A DNA stretch of 64,000 nt from Bin87 sp965261925 (GCA_965261925.1 OZ253486.1:3782001-3846000), one strand, 5' to 3'; positions 50,594-60,549 are shown, counted from the first letter of the stretch. Numbers and translations are program-made. The notes: generated from the letters alone by a model not told the origin.

Positions 50594-51854
50594 CTAGGTT
50601 GGGAGCCAGTTCCGACGCCCGGGTCAGGTCGGCGATGGCCAGGTCCTCGTCGCCCGGTCGCCCGCGTTCCAGGTAGGCCAGACCGCGACTGCCGTAGGTG
50701 TCGGCGGACCGTGGCTGCACCGACAGAACCTCGGTGAACCGCCAGATGGCCTCGTCCAGGTCGGCGTACTCGCCGCCCAAATAAGCCTGCCCCAGCCGGT
50801 AGCGCAGATTGGCGAGGCCCGCCGGATCCGCAGGCGGGTGCTCCAGCACCTGGTACAGCACGGTCTTGGCCGGTTCATACTCGCCCCGCTGCAGGTAGAC
50901 CTGGCTGAGCGTCAGCAGGGCCACGGAACGCACCTCGGCAGTAAGGTCGATGTTGATGGCCGTGGGCAACTCGGACGGCGATGTGGCGATTTCCACAACC
51001 TGAGGGCCGAGGGACTCGTTCTCGGTGGGCGTTGACGTCAGGTTGGCCAGCACCCTACCGCTGTCGTATTCCCCCCAGATCACGATCGCCGCGCCCGACT
51101 GGTCAGCGGCCATCAATGCCGCCCGGTGCCCCGGGACGGTTTCCGTCCAATCGTCGATTCTGATGCCTCCAAGTCCGGCGGCGGCAATCTCGCGGTCTAT
51201 GCTGTCCCGGAGGCGACCCCGGATGTTAAACCCGGCCTGCCCGGCCGTGTAGTTGGCGAAAGGGGCGATCACAATCAGCGCCTCGCCCGCTTCGGCTACA
51301 GGATGGTCCGGCTCACCCGAAAAATCGGTCGGAGCCTCTCCGGCTGGCGCCACGGGATGGTCGGGCTCGCCGGAAAAATCAATCAGCGCCAGTCCCACCG
51401 CGACACCAGCCACCACCGCCACCACTGCAGCCGACGCAGCGATCCAGAGTCTCCGGCGTGTGGGGGCAGGAACCGGAGCCGTATCAGGAACGGCTGGTGA
51501 TACGGGCGTTGCGCTGGGGGCCGGTTCCGCGAGCAATGCTTCGGGCGGAGGCGCTTCCGGCTCGAAATCCGCCGCGATCAACAGCTCGTCCCGCTCTTCA
51601 GGCGTGAGCCTCAGCTCCTCGGCGCAACGGAGGACATCCTCGCGGTAGCGCGGCCTGGCGGTGAGGCCCTCCTTCCAGCGGATCAGGGTCGCGCGGCTCA
51701 CCCCGACGCGCCGGGCGAGGTCGGAATCGCTTATGCCCGACCGGCTGATATGGGAGGTGAGAAGTTCCCCGAAATCTGGCAAAAGATACAATCCTGTCGC
51801 ACAAAACGGGCCGAGTGTTACACATCTGTCGTTCGGTGTACAGGCAGTGGACAC
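50550..51854 (-). CDS. HTH-TPR membrane-anchored regulator (5' fragment, ends in MITE)
   Basis: GTG 51854 is the longest start. Residues ~25-85 form a cro/C1-like helix-turn-helix (LARRVGVSRATLIRWKEG). After a Pro/Ala linker comes a membrane helix (LWIAASAAVVAVVAGVAVGL), then a tandem repeat of DFSGEPDHPVAxAGEA (two copies), an alpha/beta domain (IAPFANYTAGQAGFNIRGRL, GAAIVIWGEYDSG) and TPR units. The frame enters the MITE after LTRASELAPNL and stops at 50550. The intact protein would be a membrane-spanning transcription-factor-like sensor with extracytoplasmic TPRs (inference). Confidence 0.8.
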   Translation of the reverse strand: MSTACTPNDRCVTLGPFCATGLYLLPDFGELLTSHISRSGISDSDLARRVGVSRATLIRWKEGLTARPRYREDVLRCAEELRLTPEERDELLIAADFEPEAPPPEALLAEPAPSATPVSPAVPDTAPVPAPTRRRLWIAASAAVVAVVAGVAVGLALIDFSGEPDHPVAPAGEAPTDFSGEPDHPVAEAGEALIVIAPFANYTAGQAGFNIRGRLRDSIDREIAAAGLGGIRIDDWTETVPGHRAALMAADQSGAAIVIWGEYDSGRVLANLTSTPTENESLGPQVVEIATSPSELPTAINIDLTAEVRSVALLTLSQVYLQRGEYEPAKTVLYQVLEHPPADPAGLANLRYRLGQAYLGGEYADLDEAIWRFTEVLSVQPRSADTYGSRGLAYLERGRPGDEDLAIADLTRASELAPNLGACPRIKNVRRFTS

Positions 51855-51897
51855 CTAACCTTGACGTCGCCAAACCAAATTCAAAGGAGGTGATGAG

Positions 51898-53551
51898 ATG
51901 AACCGAATAATGTCAAAGGCAATCGTTCCACTGGCCATCGTGCTGACTTTAGGCGTAATGGCCTGCGGCGGCAGCGAGGAGGCCACCGCACCCGCCGCAC
52001 CCGCGGCTGCCCCCCAAGCCGCCCAGTCCGCCCCCGCCGCCACGTCACTTCCAGTGCCCGCGCACCCTGCCAGCGCAGCCGCGCAGCCGACGCCGGCAAT
52101 GGCGGCCTCGGAACGACCCCAAGCCGAAGGCTTCAACAACATCGGCGGCTCCGCTACCGTCAACGACAAGCCCTACGACCTGACCTTCTTCCAGCACTAC
52201 GGCGTCAACCCGTTCATCGACACCGAGGACGACCAACTCTCCACCTTTGCCATCGACGTGGACACCGCCTCGTACACCATTGCCCGGAGGTTCCTGGACG
52301 ATGGGCACCTGCCCGACCAGAACTCCATACGGGTGGAGGAGTTCGTCAACTACTTCGATCAAGGCTACGAGGCTCCCACCGATGACGCCTTTGCCATCCA
52401 CGTCGACGGCTCGCCGTCGCCATTCGGCAACGGCAATCACTGGCTGATGCGCGTCGGGCTGCAGGGGAAAGAACTCCTCGATGAGCAGCGGCAGGACGCG
52501 ACGCTGGTGTTCACCATCGACGTGTCCGGCTCCATGGAGCGCGAAGACCGGCTGGGCCTCGTGCAGCAGTCGCTCCGGCTCCTGGTGGACGAACTGCGCT
52601 CCGACGACAAGGTTGCCATCGTGACCTACGGCGACTTTGGCTCCGTGCTGCTCGAAGCCACCGAAGCCAGGGAACGCGGCAAGATCCTGCAGGCCATCGA
52701 CCTCCCTGCAGCCGGGCGGTTCGACGTACGTCGAGGACGGCCTGAAGGTCGCCTACAAGCTGGCGGTGGACGAAGTGCAATCCGATCGCATCACTCGCGT
52801 CATGGTGCTCTCCGACGGCGTCGGCAACGTCGGCAACACCGGCCACGAATCGCTCTTGCGCCAGGTCCAGGAATACGTTGACCAGGGCGTGACCCTCACC
52901 ACCGTGGGCTTCGGCATGGGCAACTACAACGACATCCTGATGGAGCAGTTGGCCAACGATGGCGATGGCTCCTACTACTACGTCGACACCCTCTCGGAGG
53001 CTCGCCGCATATTCGTTGAGAACCTGACCGGAACCCTGCAGGTCATCGCCAGGGACGCCAAGGTGCAGGTCGAGTTCAACCCCGAGGTTGTCAGCCGCTA
53101 CCGGCTCCTGGGCTACGAGAACCGGGACGTGGCCGACGATGACTTTCGCAATGACGCGGTGGACGCCGGCGAGATCGGCGCCGGACACAGCGTAACCGCC
53201 CTCTATGAGCTGAAACTGCGCGAAGGCGCCGAAGGCGTCGTCGGGACGGTTTACATGCGCTACGAGGACGTCGGATTCAACGAGGTGGTCGAAATCAATC
53301 AGGCGTTCCAGCGCGGCGATCTGGCTGCGACCTTTGAAGAGACCGCTCCTACGTTCCAACTGTCGGCGGTGGTTGCCGAATTCGCCGAGGTCCTGCGCGG
53401 GAGCTATTGGGCTCGTGAGGGCAGCCTCCAGGCCGTGTCGGGAGAGGCGCGCCGCGTACAACTGCTGCTCCCGGAATCGACTGCCGTATCCGATTTCACC
53501 AGCCTGGCGGTTCAAGCGGTCGGTCTCGAGGCTGACGCCCCCGGCAGCTGA
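51898..53551 (+). pseudogene. YfbK-like von Willebrand factor A lipoprotein, frameshifted
   Basis: A near-perfect Shine-Dalgarno (AAAGGAGGTGAT) precedes ATG 51898. The signal peptide ends in the lipobox GVMAC. An Ala/Pro linker precedes the YfbK N-terminal domain (TFAIDVDTASYTIARRFLDD) and the VWA domain with an intact metal site DVSGSM. Near 52700 one extra C shifts the frame: the first frame ends at 52881, while LQPGGSTYVEDGLKVAYKLA through the VWA C-terminal DUF3520-like region continues in +1 to 53551. Without the insertion this would be one ~550-residue protein. Confidence 0.85.
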
Positions 53552-54189
53552 CGACCGGATTGGCAGTCGGAATAACGCGCGAACCTGTTGATGGAGGGAA
53601 AGCAACTGCCTGCGAGCGGACTACGGTGTCGATAGCCTCGAAACGACCGGCATCCGAGATGCCGAATTCTAGAGCAGCGAGGCGGCCATCCGTATCCTTC
53701 GGCGACGTCCAGCACCTTGGCCCCGGGGGCCGGCGTACTGGACGTCGCCCGCCCCATATACTCAGATTCGCTATCCAAAACAGCTCCTACGCGATCGCTG
53801 AGCAGCGAACCGAGCCAGTACGAATCGCCGAAGGTTGGTCCATGCATTGGGCGTGGCACGCGGAGACAACCTTTTGGCTGCGGGCGTTGGACGCCGCGTG
53901 TGTGCGGATGTCCGACTACCACGGACGCGAGGATCGTCCAAACCCCAGCGGCAAGCCGCAGCGGACGTTTCCACCGTATCGCCCGCCCGATGACGGTCGC
54001 GGGATCTCGTGCTCAGGAAGTACGAACCGGGCGAAGATCCGTCGGATATTTTGGTGCTTCTCGAGGAGGCACTCAGGGAAGAGATGCTCCCCGTGCAGGA
54101 ACGTCGCCGGGAAAACGATATTCCGAGTGGTGGTGTTCCAGACGAGACCCGCGGCGATGGCAACGCGCGTGTTCAGGATGCTCGCACCT
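53552..54189. other. Degenerate stretch with short coding-like fragments
   Basis: No complete gene is supported. On the plus strand, short pieces read like protein (from 53842: MHWAWHAETTFWLRALDAAC; from 54009: LRKYEPGEDPSDILVLLEEA) but in different frames and without family matches, suggesting gene debris. Confidence 0.3.
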
Positions 54190-54400
54190 ACCCACTTTCA
54201 TCACGGGGATAGTCCCTATCGACGTTTCTCCTGGAGCGGAAGCTCTCGCCGCGGATGTTGAGCGCGCGACTGTGGAGCACCAGCCGGTCCAGCACGGCTG
54301 ACGTGATCACGCCCTCGCCCAGCATTCGCCGCGCGCTCCGAAGCCTTTGTTGGGAATGTGGACGATGCTGCCGGTTTCGCAGCAGACCGATCCCAAAGTA
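54190..54400 (-). pseudogene. IS21 IstB C-terminal remnant
   Basis: Two minus-strand frames carry the end of an IstB ATPase: SIVHIPNKGF in one, then GEGVITSAVLDRLVLHSRAL and NIRGESFRSRR in another. This matches the SNKGF...WGEVLGD...NIRGxSYR pattern of IstB. Everything upstream, including Walker motifs, is gone. Confidence 0.6.
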
Positions 54401-54505
54401 AAGGGGCGATGGCTCACTCCCGGTCGCAGGACCACATGACCCTTTCGTCCACGACCGGGACCTCGAGAGCGAGGCGCAACTTCTGTGGCGGTTACAATGG
54501 CGGGC

Positions 54506-55714
54506 ATGTCGCAGTCCATCCGGCATCCCGACGTCAAACTTGGCCTCCTTCTGGTGACGGCCGCTCTCCTCCTGGATATGGGATCATCGGACGGGTCCTG
54601 GATTTCGACTGTTTTCGAGCAACTCCCCCGTACGGCCAGAGCGCACGGTTTGCTCGGACTCGTGGTTGGCCTCGGGAGTTCTTTCGTGGTGCTGGCAGCC
54701 ATCTGGGTGGACCGCCGCCCTCCCCACGGAATGATGGCAGCCGGCGCCGGAATCCTCACCCTTGGGCTCGTCCTGGCAACTATCTCCCGGAGCTTCTGGC
54801 CGGCGGCGGCCGGCTTGTTCCTGGTGGGAGCCGGTGGGTCCGCCTTCGCCTCCCTGATCTTCTGCGCGATCGTCGTGAAGGGTTACGCCCGGTTCAAGGG
54901 AACTCTTATTGGGGCCCTCAGCCTGGTGTTCGCGGCCAATCCAGGAGCCGGAACAATCCGCAATTGGGATTTTGACATCCCCATCGGGTGGTTCGCGCTC
55001 GTGCTGGTCCTTATAGGCGGGATAGTCCTCTACATATTTCTCCCCCGGTGGTTCAGAGGCAACTATCAGCCAGGCCCGACGCTCAGGGAGACCTTCGCTG
55101 TTCCGGGCGTCAAAGCCCGCTTCGCTTCGGCGGCCGCCGTCTACCTGCTCGCAGCCACTGTCTTAGCCGCGGGCTCGACCTATCTTCGGTGGGTTACGGC
55201 GGCGGCGCAAGCAGCGGTTGGCGCCGACTATGATGCGTGGTACCAAGCCATGGCCCTGGCTGGAGGAATCGGCGCCCTGGTTTGGGGCGTGGCGGCCGAT
55301 TTCTTTCCAGTACGCTGGCTGATCATAGCTCTGGCGGCGCTTGCTCTGCCGGCCGCGGCATGGGTTTGGCTGTCTGATGACCCGGTGGGAGGCGCGCTGC
55401 TCCTGTCATTGGTCCGGGGCGGCCTGATCAGCCTCCCCTGGGTGCTGACGGCGGATCTTCTGCCCAGGCCGCATTTCGCGAAACTCGCTGTGGCCATAGC
55501 CATGCTGGGCATTTTGGGCAGTTCGTTGGGTTCGCTCTACCAGGGTGGGGCAATGGTTGCTTGGGGAGCGGGATCGCTCATCTGGATCGCCCTCATTGAA
55601 AGCATTGCGCTGGCGGCGGCGGTGGTCGCGTGGCCGCCGACTGACGGGGGGATTGGCAGCCGGATACGGTGGTGGAACAAGCCGCCGCGGTGCCAAAACC
55701 AGAGGCTACAATGA
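54506..55714 (+). CDS. Major facilitator superfamily transporter
   Basis: From ATG 54506 (MSQSIRHPDVKLG) the 402-residue protein has about twelve membrane helices, for example LGLLLVTAALLLDMGSS, LLGLVVGLGSSFVVLAAIWV, WFALVLVLIGGIVLYIFLP and WLIIALAALALPAAAWVWL. An MFS fold with a central cytoplasmic loop (RWFRGNYQPGPTLRETF) is the best reading. The substrate is unknown. A partial decayed copy lies at 40725-41530. GTG 54485 and ATG 54497 are alternative starts. Confidence 0.75.
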   Translation: MSQSIRHPDVKLGLLLVTAALLLDMGSSDGSWISTVFEQLPRTARAHGLLGLVVGLGSSFVVLAAIWVDRRPPHGMMAAGAGILTLGLVLATISRSFWPAAAGLFLVGAGGSAFASLIFCAIVVKGYARFKGTLIGALSLVFAANPGAGTIRNWDFDIPIGWFALVLVLIGGIVLYIFLPRWFRGNYQPGPTLRETFAVPGVKARFASAAAVYLLAATVLAAGSTYLRWVTAAAQAAVGADYDAWYQAMALAGGIGALVWGVAADFFPVRWLIIALAALALPAAAWVWLSDDPVGGALLLSLVRGGLISLPWVLTADLLPRPHFAKLAVAIAMLGILGSSLGSLYQGGAMVAWGAGSLIWIALIESIALAAAVVAWPPTDGGIGSRIRWWNKPPRCQNQRLQ

Positions 55715-55905
55715 GGCGGCCGAGAGCAAGAGTGGTTGCCGGATATACGGGCGATGGGCAACACCGATGGCCAGGCCCGACCGTGAGCATGTCTGCGGCA
55801 GCGGCGCGGTATCCCGACCGGACAGACCACCATGATGCGTCTTTCGCAGATCCGCGTCCTCGGCCCACCTGATGCTCATACCGAGGCAATGGACTGGCTA
55901 CAGCG

Positions 55906-56346
55906 ATGATGTTCACTCTATGCGCGGTCAATGAGATCAAGCTACTGGCTTTTTACTCCTTTTTCGCCATCGCGTTTCTTACCGGTCCGGCGACCGGGTT
56001 GGCAGTCTGTTGGTCACGCGGATGGGTCCAGAAACTGAGAGGCGTGGCAGTTGGCTCCGCCGTGGGGACGCTGGCGGTGGTGGCCTTGGCCTTTATGGTT
56101 GACGCCACGGGCAGGGACCTGGTGCCAGTGTCCGGCGAAATCAACCGGTATACAATTCCCTGCGGGCCGCCGGACCTGTCCGGTAATGTCACCCTGGGTT
56201 GGATGATGCTGTACGCGGTGCAGGTGGCGGCGATAATCTTGACCACGAAATTCGCCACTACCTCCCTGTTGTCCCTCATCTCAATGGCTGCGCAGTTCGC
56301 GATGCGGTTGAAACGGAACCCGCGTCAGCGGTTCGGTCCGGAATGA
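55906..56346 (+). CDS. Multi-helix membrane protein upstream of the serpin
   Basis: The 146-residue product has membrane segments LAFYSFFAIAFLTGPATGLA, GVAVGSAVGTLAVVALAFMV and WMMLYAVQVAAIILTTKFA. It has a small extracytoplasmic loop with one Cys. Its stop overlaps the serpin start (ATGA), so the two are coupled. Family unknown. Confidence 0.6.
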   Translation: MMFTLCAVNEIKLLAFYSFFAIAFLTGPATGLAVCWSRGWVQKLRGVAVGSAVGTLAVVALAFMVDATGRDLVPVSGEINRYTIPCGPPDLSGNVTLGWMMLYAVQVAAIILTTKFATTSLLSLISMAAQFAMRLKRNPRQRFGPE

Positions 56347-57719
56347 AGCTCCAGATCTGGCCGGTGGTAACGGCTTTGCTCCTGTTTGCAGGCCTTGCCG
56401 GTTGCGGGGAGGAAATCCCGGCGACCGTTTCTTCGACGACGCAGGCGCCGACTGAGGCAGCCTTGACTACCCCCGTCCTTCCATCTCCAACGGCGGCGGC
56501 GGAACTGCACTCGGACAAGGACCGGTCTGTTCCATCCGTGGGACCTGCGGATCTGGGCGAGCTGGTGCGGGGAAACAACGCTTTCGTGTTCGACCTGTAT
56601 CACGCCCTGAGCGGTCGTGAAGGCAACCTGTTCTATTCCCCCTTCAGCATTTCCCAAGCCCTGGCCATGACCTCCGCCGGAGCCCGGGGCGAGACCCAGC
56701 GCCAGATGGAGACCACGCTTCACCACAGGCTCCCGCAAAGCAGCCTTCATCCCGCGTTCAACGCCCTGGACCGAACTCTGGCCTCGAGGGGCCAGGCGCC
56801 TGGGGGCGCGCCCAACGACGCGGGCGAAGGCGGTCAGCATTTCCGCCTGAACATCGCCAACGCAATCTGGGGTCAGGACGGCAATCATTTCCTGCCGGAT
56901 TTTCTCGCCGTGCTGACCGAAAACTACGAGGCCGGGATGATGGCCGTGGACTTCGTGGCGGCACCGGAGGAGTCTCGGGTCAGGATCAACGACTGGGTCG
57001 CTGAAGAAACCGAAGGCAAGATCAAGGATCTTCTGCCGCCGGGGATCATAGACGAATCCACGCGGTTAGTACTGACCAACGCCATCTATTTCAACGCCTC
57101 GTGGCTCTGGCAGTTCAACCCGAGGGATACCGAGGTGCGTCCGTTTAATCTGGCCGGAGGCGGAACGGTGGCAGTCCCGATGATGACGGAGACCACCAAG
57201 GAATTCTACGGTTACGCCCGGGGTGACGGTTACCAGGCGGTTGATCTGCCGTACTCCTGGGGAGAGCTGTCCATGACGATCCTGCTGCCCGACGAGGGTA
57301 AGCTGGGAGAGTTTGAAGACTCGCTGAACTCGGAAATGCTCGGCCGGATCGTTGATGACATCGAAATTGACTACGTCACCCTTACGATGCCGTTGTTCGA
57401 GTTCGAGTCGGAGTTCAGCCTGGACAAGACGCTGGCGGGGATGGGGATGGCCGACGCCTTCGCCAACGGCGCCGATTTTTCAGGCATGACCGGTTCCAGG
57501 GACCTGTGGATCTCACGAGTGGTCCACAAGGCGTTCGTTTCAGTGGACGAAGAGGGGACGGAGGCGGCGGCCGCCACCGCCGTAGTCATCGATGACTCAG
57601 GTCCCGTCAAAGAACCCATTCCGGTGACGGTCGACCGGCCCTTCATCTTCCTCATTCGCGACACCGGCACCGGTACGATCCTGTTCCTGGGCCGCGTGTC
57701 TAATCCCAACCCGGCATGA
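56343..57719 (+). CDS. Serpin lipoprotein (protease inhibitor)
   Basis: From ATG 56343 the signal peptide ends in the lipobox LFAGLAGC, so the inhibitor should sit on the cell surface. The serpin domain (residues ~75-458) shows FVFDLYHALSGREGNLFYSP, LNIANAIWGQDGNHFLPDFL, INDWVAEETEGKIKDLLPPG, LVLTNAIYFNASWLWQFNP and the C-terminal DRPFIFLIRDTGTGTILFLG. The reactive-loop hinge EEGTEAAAATAVVI is rich in small residues, as in inhibitory serpins. The scissile bond probably lies near VVIDDSGP, suggesting a non-basic P1 and a non-trypsin-like target (inference). Confidence 0.92.
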   Translation: MKLQIWPVVTALLLFAGLAGCGEEIPATVSSTTQAPTEAALTTPVLPSPTAAAELHSDKDRSVPSVGPADLGELVRGNNAFVFDLYHALSGREGNLFYSPFSISQALAMTSAGARGETQRQMETTLHHRLPQSSLHPAFNALDRTLASRGQAPGGAPNDAGEGGQHFRLNIANAIWGQDGNHFLPDFLAVLTENYEAGMMAVDFVAAPEESRVRINDWVAEETEGKIKDLLPPGIIDESTRLVLTNAIYFNASWLWQFNPRDTEVRPFNLAGGGTVAVPMMTETTKEFYGYARGDGYQAVDLPYSWGELSMTILLPDEGKLGEFEDSLNSEMLGRIVDDIEIDYVTLTMPLFEFESEFSLDKTLAGMGMADAFANGADFSGMTGSRDLWISRVVHKAFVSVDEEGTEAAAATAVVIDDSGPVKEPIPVTVDRPFIFLIRDTGTGTILFLGRVSNPNPA

Positions 57720-57946
57720 ACGGCCGAGGAATGTGAACGGCGAAACCCTGACCAGTCCTCCGCATGAATCTGGCTGCCCCGTTGGTCTGTGGCGGCGGGT
57801 TCCCTCTTCTGTGTCCGTTGGCGGGCAATGCGTAAGGGCGCCCTGAGTTTGGCTATTTTCTGCCACAGCTCCGTGTCTCGATCATCACCGTCGGTGGCGT
57901 GGCCTGAAGTCAGGTCCGGCGCCGGGTTTGCCGTTGCGGAGGCGTA

Positions 57947-58615
57947 TTGAGCAACAGGATAACAGTTTTTCTCATCGTGGCTGGTGTGGTGGTCATCGTG
58001 GCCGGTGTTGGCGCGGTCGCCAGATGGTGGAGCCTGTCCGGCAGTGTGAGTGATTGGTGGGTTAGCGTAGAGGCAGACACACTGGTGCGTGCTTCTGACC
58101 ATATCGTCATCGCCCGGTACATGGATGAGGAGATCCATCCCATACCGGACACGTCGGCAGCAGGCGCGACGTTGCCAGCTTCCCTGGTCATTCACCGACG
58201 GTTCGAGGTGGTCGAAACGCTGAAAGGCAGCTTCGCGCGGGGCGATGTCGCGTACCTGGCTTGGCACGTCCATTATTACAAACCAAGGCTGAAAGATGAG
58301 GATCCGGAATTCACACCGTGGGAGGAGATTTCCCTTTCGCCCGGCGAAAACTATGTTCTCTTTTTGAGCCGTTATCATGGGAGGCGAGCGGAATCCATGG
58401 ATGTCGGGATCCGGCTTTGGAGAACCCCCAAGGGTTTGGAGGTGGCGCAGACCGACTCCGAGGGCAGGCTCGCGTTCCAGACCACCCGGTATTACCAGGC
58501 CGCGCTCGAAGACATGGGGCTAAAGCCCGTCCCGGGCACCGGTGGGGCACCCTTTGAGCTCACGGTGGAGGAGATCGAAGTGCTGGTGGCCTCTCAGATG
58601 ATCGACCCGGGGTAG
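57947..58615 (+). CDS. Signal-anchored secreted protein
   Basis: TTG 57947 has GGAGG seven bases upstream. A membrane anchor (VFLIVAGVVVIVAGVGAVAR) precedes ~190 extracytoplasmic residues of alpha/beta character (SDHIVIARYMDEEIHPIPDT, RRFEVVETLKGSFARGDVAY, LSPGENYVLFLSRYHGRRAE). No recognised family. It is probably one of the lineage's numerous exported proteins. 57720-57946 shows no gene. Confidence 0.65.
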   Translation: MSNRITVFLIVAGVVVIVAGVGAVARWWSLSGSVSDWWVSVEADTLVRASDHIVIARYMDEEIHPIPDTSAAGATLPASLVIHRRFEVVETLKGSFARGDVAYLAWHVHYYKPRLKDEDPEFTPWEEISLSPGENYVLFLSRYHGRRAESMDVGIRLWRTPKGLEVAQTDSEGRLAFQTTRYYQAALEDMGLKPVPGTGGAPFELTVEEIEVLVASQMIDPG

Positions 58616-58772
58616 CGGTCGTCTTGCCTGGAGCCCGTGGGCGCATTCAGCACGATCCCGCGGTTGCCGAGTGGGATTGGGAAGGCCGCGACGCCGGAAC
58701 GTGCGCCGCTCGAACTTTGGCAACCAACTACGGGACTTACGATAGACTCGTGAAGGGACGGATCCTGCATCG

Positions 58773-59054
58773 GTGAGGCCATTCGAATTGCATCAGGCTA
58801 ACCGCCGCAGACCACCGGTAACTGGGGAATCGGCGCGCTCCGTTTCCCATGTCCAGTTGGGCAGTCTTCTACCGTTCACGGCCGTCGTGTTGACGGTCTG
58901 TGTCCTCGCGTTCGCCGGGTGTACAACCGAAACGCCGCCGGTCGCGTCTCCCGTGTCGAGTCCCCGATCAAGCAGCGTCGAGGAGGCAAAACATCATCGT
59001 ACCGGGACAGCCTGGCCCGGGTCCACCGAGGAAGAGCCCAGCGTCGCCAGATAG
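58773..59054 (+). CDS. Short lipoprotein, possibly truncated
   Basis: GTG 58773 gives 93 residues. A hydrophobic stretch (LLPFTAVVLTVCVLAFAGC) ends in the lipobox LAFAGC, followed by only ~40 Ser/Pro-rich residues. The mature part is short and of low complexity, so the gene may have lost its 3' end. Confidence 0.45.
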   Translation: MRPFELHQANRRRPPVTGESARSVSHVQLGSLLPFTAVVLTVCVLAFAGCTTETPPVASPVSSPRSSSVEEAKHHRTGTAWPGSTEEEPSVAR

Positions 59055-59171
59055 GCCAGCGCGTCATCGAGCCCGTCAACGTCGAACTCGCTCCACAGGC
59101 CCGGGGCGTCTTCGTCGCCGGGTCTCCTATTGCGCGGCGTAGACTGATTGCATTTCACGGATTATTAGGCA

Positions 59172-59196
59172 AAGGCCCCTGCGAAACAGGGGCCTT
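59172..59196. terminator. Bidirectional terminator-like hairpin
   Basis: AAGGCCCCTG (59172-59181) pairs perfectly with CAGGGGCCTT (59187-59196) around a 5-base loop. It lies 28 bases after the stop of the convergent minus-strand gene at 59225-60265, for which the strand reads TTT directly after the stem. Confidence 0.75.
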
Positions 59197-59224
59197 GTGT
59201 TGCCTCGGTTCGTCTGTCGAGAAA

Positions 59225-60265
59225 CTACTTGTCGAACACGGGCAGCGGGTTCCCAGGCTCGACGATCATGTACAGCACCGCACCCTCAAGGTCGGCAATT
59301 GTCACCTCCCCGGTGGCCTCGTCGCAGACCCAGCGAGTCACGTTCCCATCGGCGTCCTCGTCGTAACAGAAAACGGCCGCTTCGTCGCTCTCCGTCTTTT
59401 CGACCGTGCCGTCCTCCGACATGGAATAGATCACCCACTTGTCGTCCGGCGCCATCTCTATGCGCCCGTCGGGTATCAGCAGGCCCTCCCGTTTCACGTC
59501 CCGAACTTCGGAGAGTAAATCGCGCACGTCGTCCAGGGTGGTCGAATGGTGGGTACTCTCAGGCAGCGAGATTTCAGCCTGGGCCATCACACCCTCGGTG
59601 TAGCTCAACCACAGGCCTTTTGCATGGGCGTGAGCCACGGCCTCGCCCTCTGCCCTGACGTGGGCGCGCAGATTCGCGATGGACAGCGACAATTTGGCCT
59701 TGCGGGGGTATACCTCGTTCCAGTAGGTGTCCTCCCCAACGGATTGGATATAGCCCTTGTTGTAATCGCTGTAGTCTCCGTCGTCGTAGACCTTCTTGGC
59801 CAATTCCTTGTTCTCCGTGACCTGCTCATCGGTCGCGGTGAACCCCAGTTCCACCGCCTTCTCGAACAGAGCCCGGTCCTCGATCAGCCTGGAGAGGGAG
59901 GAGGTCTCGACGCCCCACTTGACGCTGATGGCATACAGGTCTGCCAGGTACTTGGTGGGAAACCCGGTATCGGGAATGGTCCCGTCCAGTTCACGCTTTG
60001 CGAGACCATCCATGTGAGCCGAGTGGAGTTTCTGTTCCTTCAGGTCCGCCAGGGAGACGGACGACTCCCCGATCTTGGCGATCAGGATGTCCGAGTCTGA
60101 TGCGTCGGACGTACTGGTCGCCATCCGGCCGGCCTGGAAGTCGCTGCTTTGGAAGTCTCCCGCCCGCACGAGCAAGCCTTGAGCAACGAAAGCGGCGGCT
60201 CCGATCGTTGCGGCTGCGAGAATGGCCAGAATGACCATCTTCGGCTTCAGTCTGATAGTTGTCAT
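59225..60265 (-). CDS. Secreted SurA-N-like protein
   Basis: The N-terminal helix (MVILAILAAATIGAAAFVAQ) is a signal peptide or anchor. Residues ~60-200 resemble the chaperone part of SurA-type peptidyl-prolyl isomerases (ILIAKIGESSVSLADLKEQK, EDRALFEKAVELGFTATDEQ, VTENKELAKKVYDDGDYS), but no isomerase domain follows. The C-terminal region has one Cys pair (FCYDEDADGNVTRWVC). A periplasmic or extracytoplasmic folding role is inference. The terminator hairpin follows it. Confidence 0.65.
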   Translation of the reverse strand: MTTIRLKPKMVILAILAAATIGAAAFVAQGLLVRAGDFQSSDFQAGRMATSTSDASDSDILIAKIGESSVSLADLKEQKLHSAHMDGLAKRELDGTIPDTGFPTKYLADLYAISVKWGVETSSLSRLIEDRALFEKAVELGFTATDEQVTENKELAKKVYDDGDYSDYNKGYIQSVGEDTYWNEVYPRKAKLSLSIANLRAHVRAEGEAVAHAHAKGLWLSYTEGVMAQAEISLPESTHHSTTLDDVRDLLSEVRDVKREGLLIPDGRIEMAPDDKWVIYSMSEDGTVEKTESDEAAVFCYDEDADGNVTRWVCDEATGEVTIADLEGAVLYMIVEPGNPLPVFDK

Positions 60266-60309
60266 TTGCTAGGGCGACCATCCCTGGTCCAAGATCAGGC
60301 AGGGACATA

Positions 60310-60537
60310 AGCTGCTGCGCCTGGGCGACCGCTACACCGCCCAGCGCCTGGACGCCGCCTGTCAGCGGGCCCTGGACGTCGATCTCATCGACGTGTACCG
60401 CGTGGAGAACATCCTGGTCCAGGCTCTGGAAGAGGAGACCACGCCCCAACTGCCTCTGCCCCTGCCAACCGGCCGCTTCGCTCGGCCCGGGTCCGTCTTC
60501 GCCCAAAGCGACCCGTACCGCCGGAAGTCGGCCTGAG
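60310..60537 (+). pseudogene. istA: IS21 IstA C-terminal remnant
   Basis: The frame KLLRLGDRYTAQRLDAACQR, ALDVDLIDVYRVENILVQAL, then a Pro/Leu-rich tail to the stop at 60537 is the end of an IstA transposase. The catalytic part upstream is missing, the neighbouring sequence being the promoter region of the SurA-N-like gene. The element is truncated at its 5' side. Confidence 0.8.
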
Positions 60538-60549
60538 GAGATTATACCC

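Noticed and set aside
53650..53760. Minus-strand methyltransferase motif I (GAKVLDVAEGYGW)
   Set aside because: Isolated motif without flanking methyltransferase sequence in the same frame.
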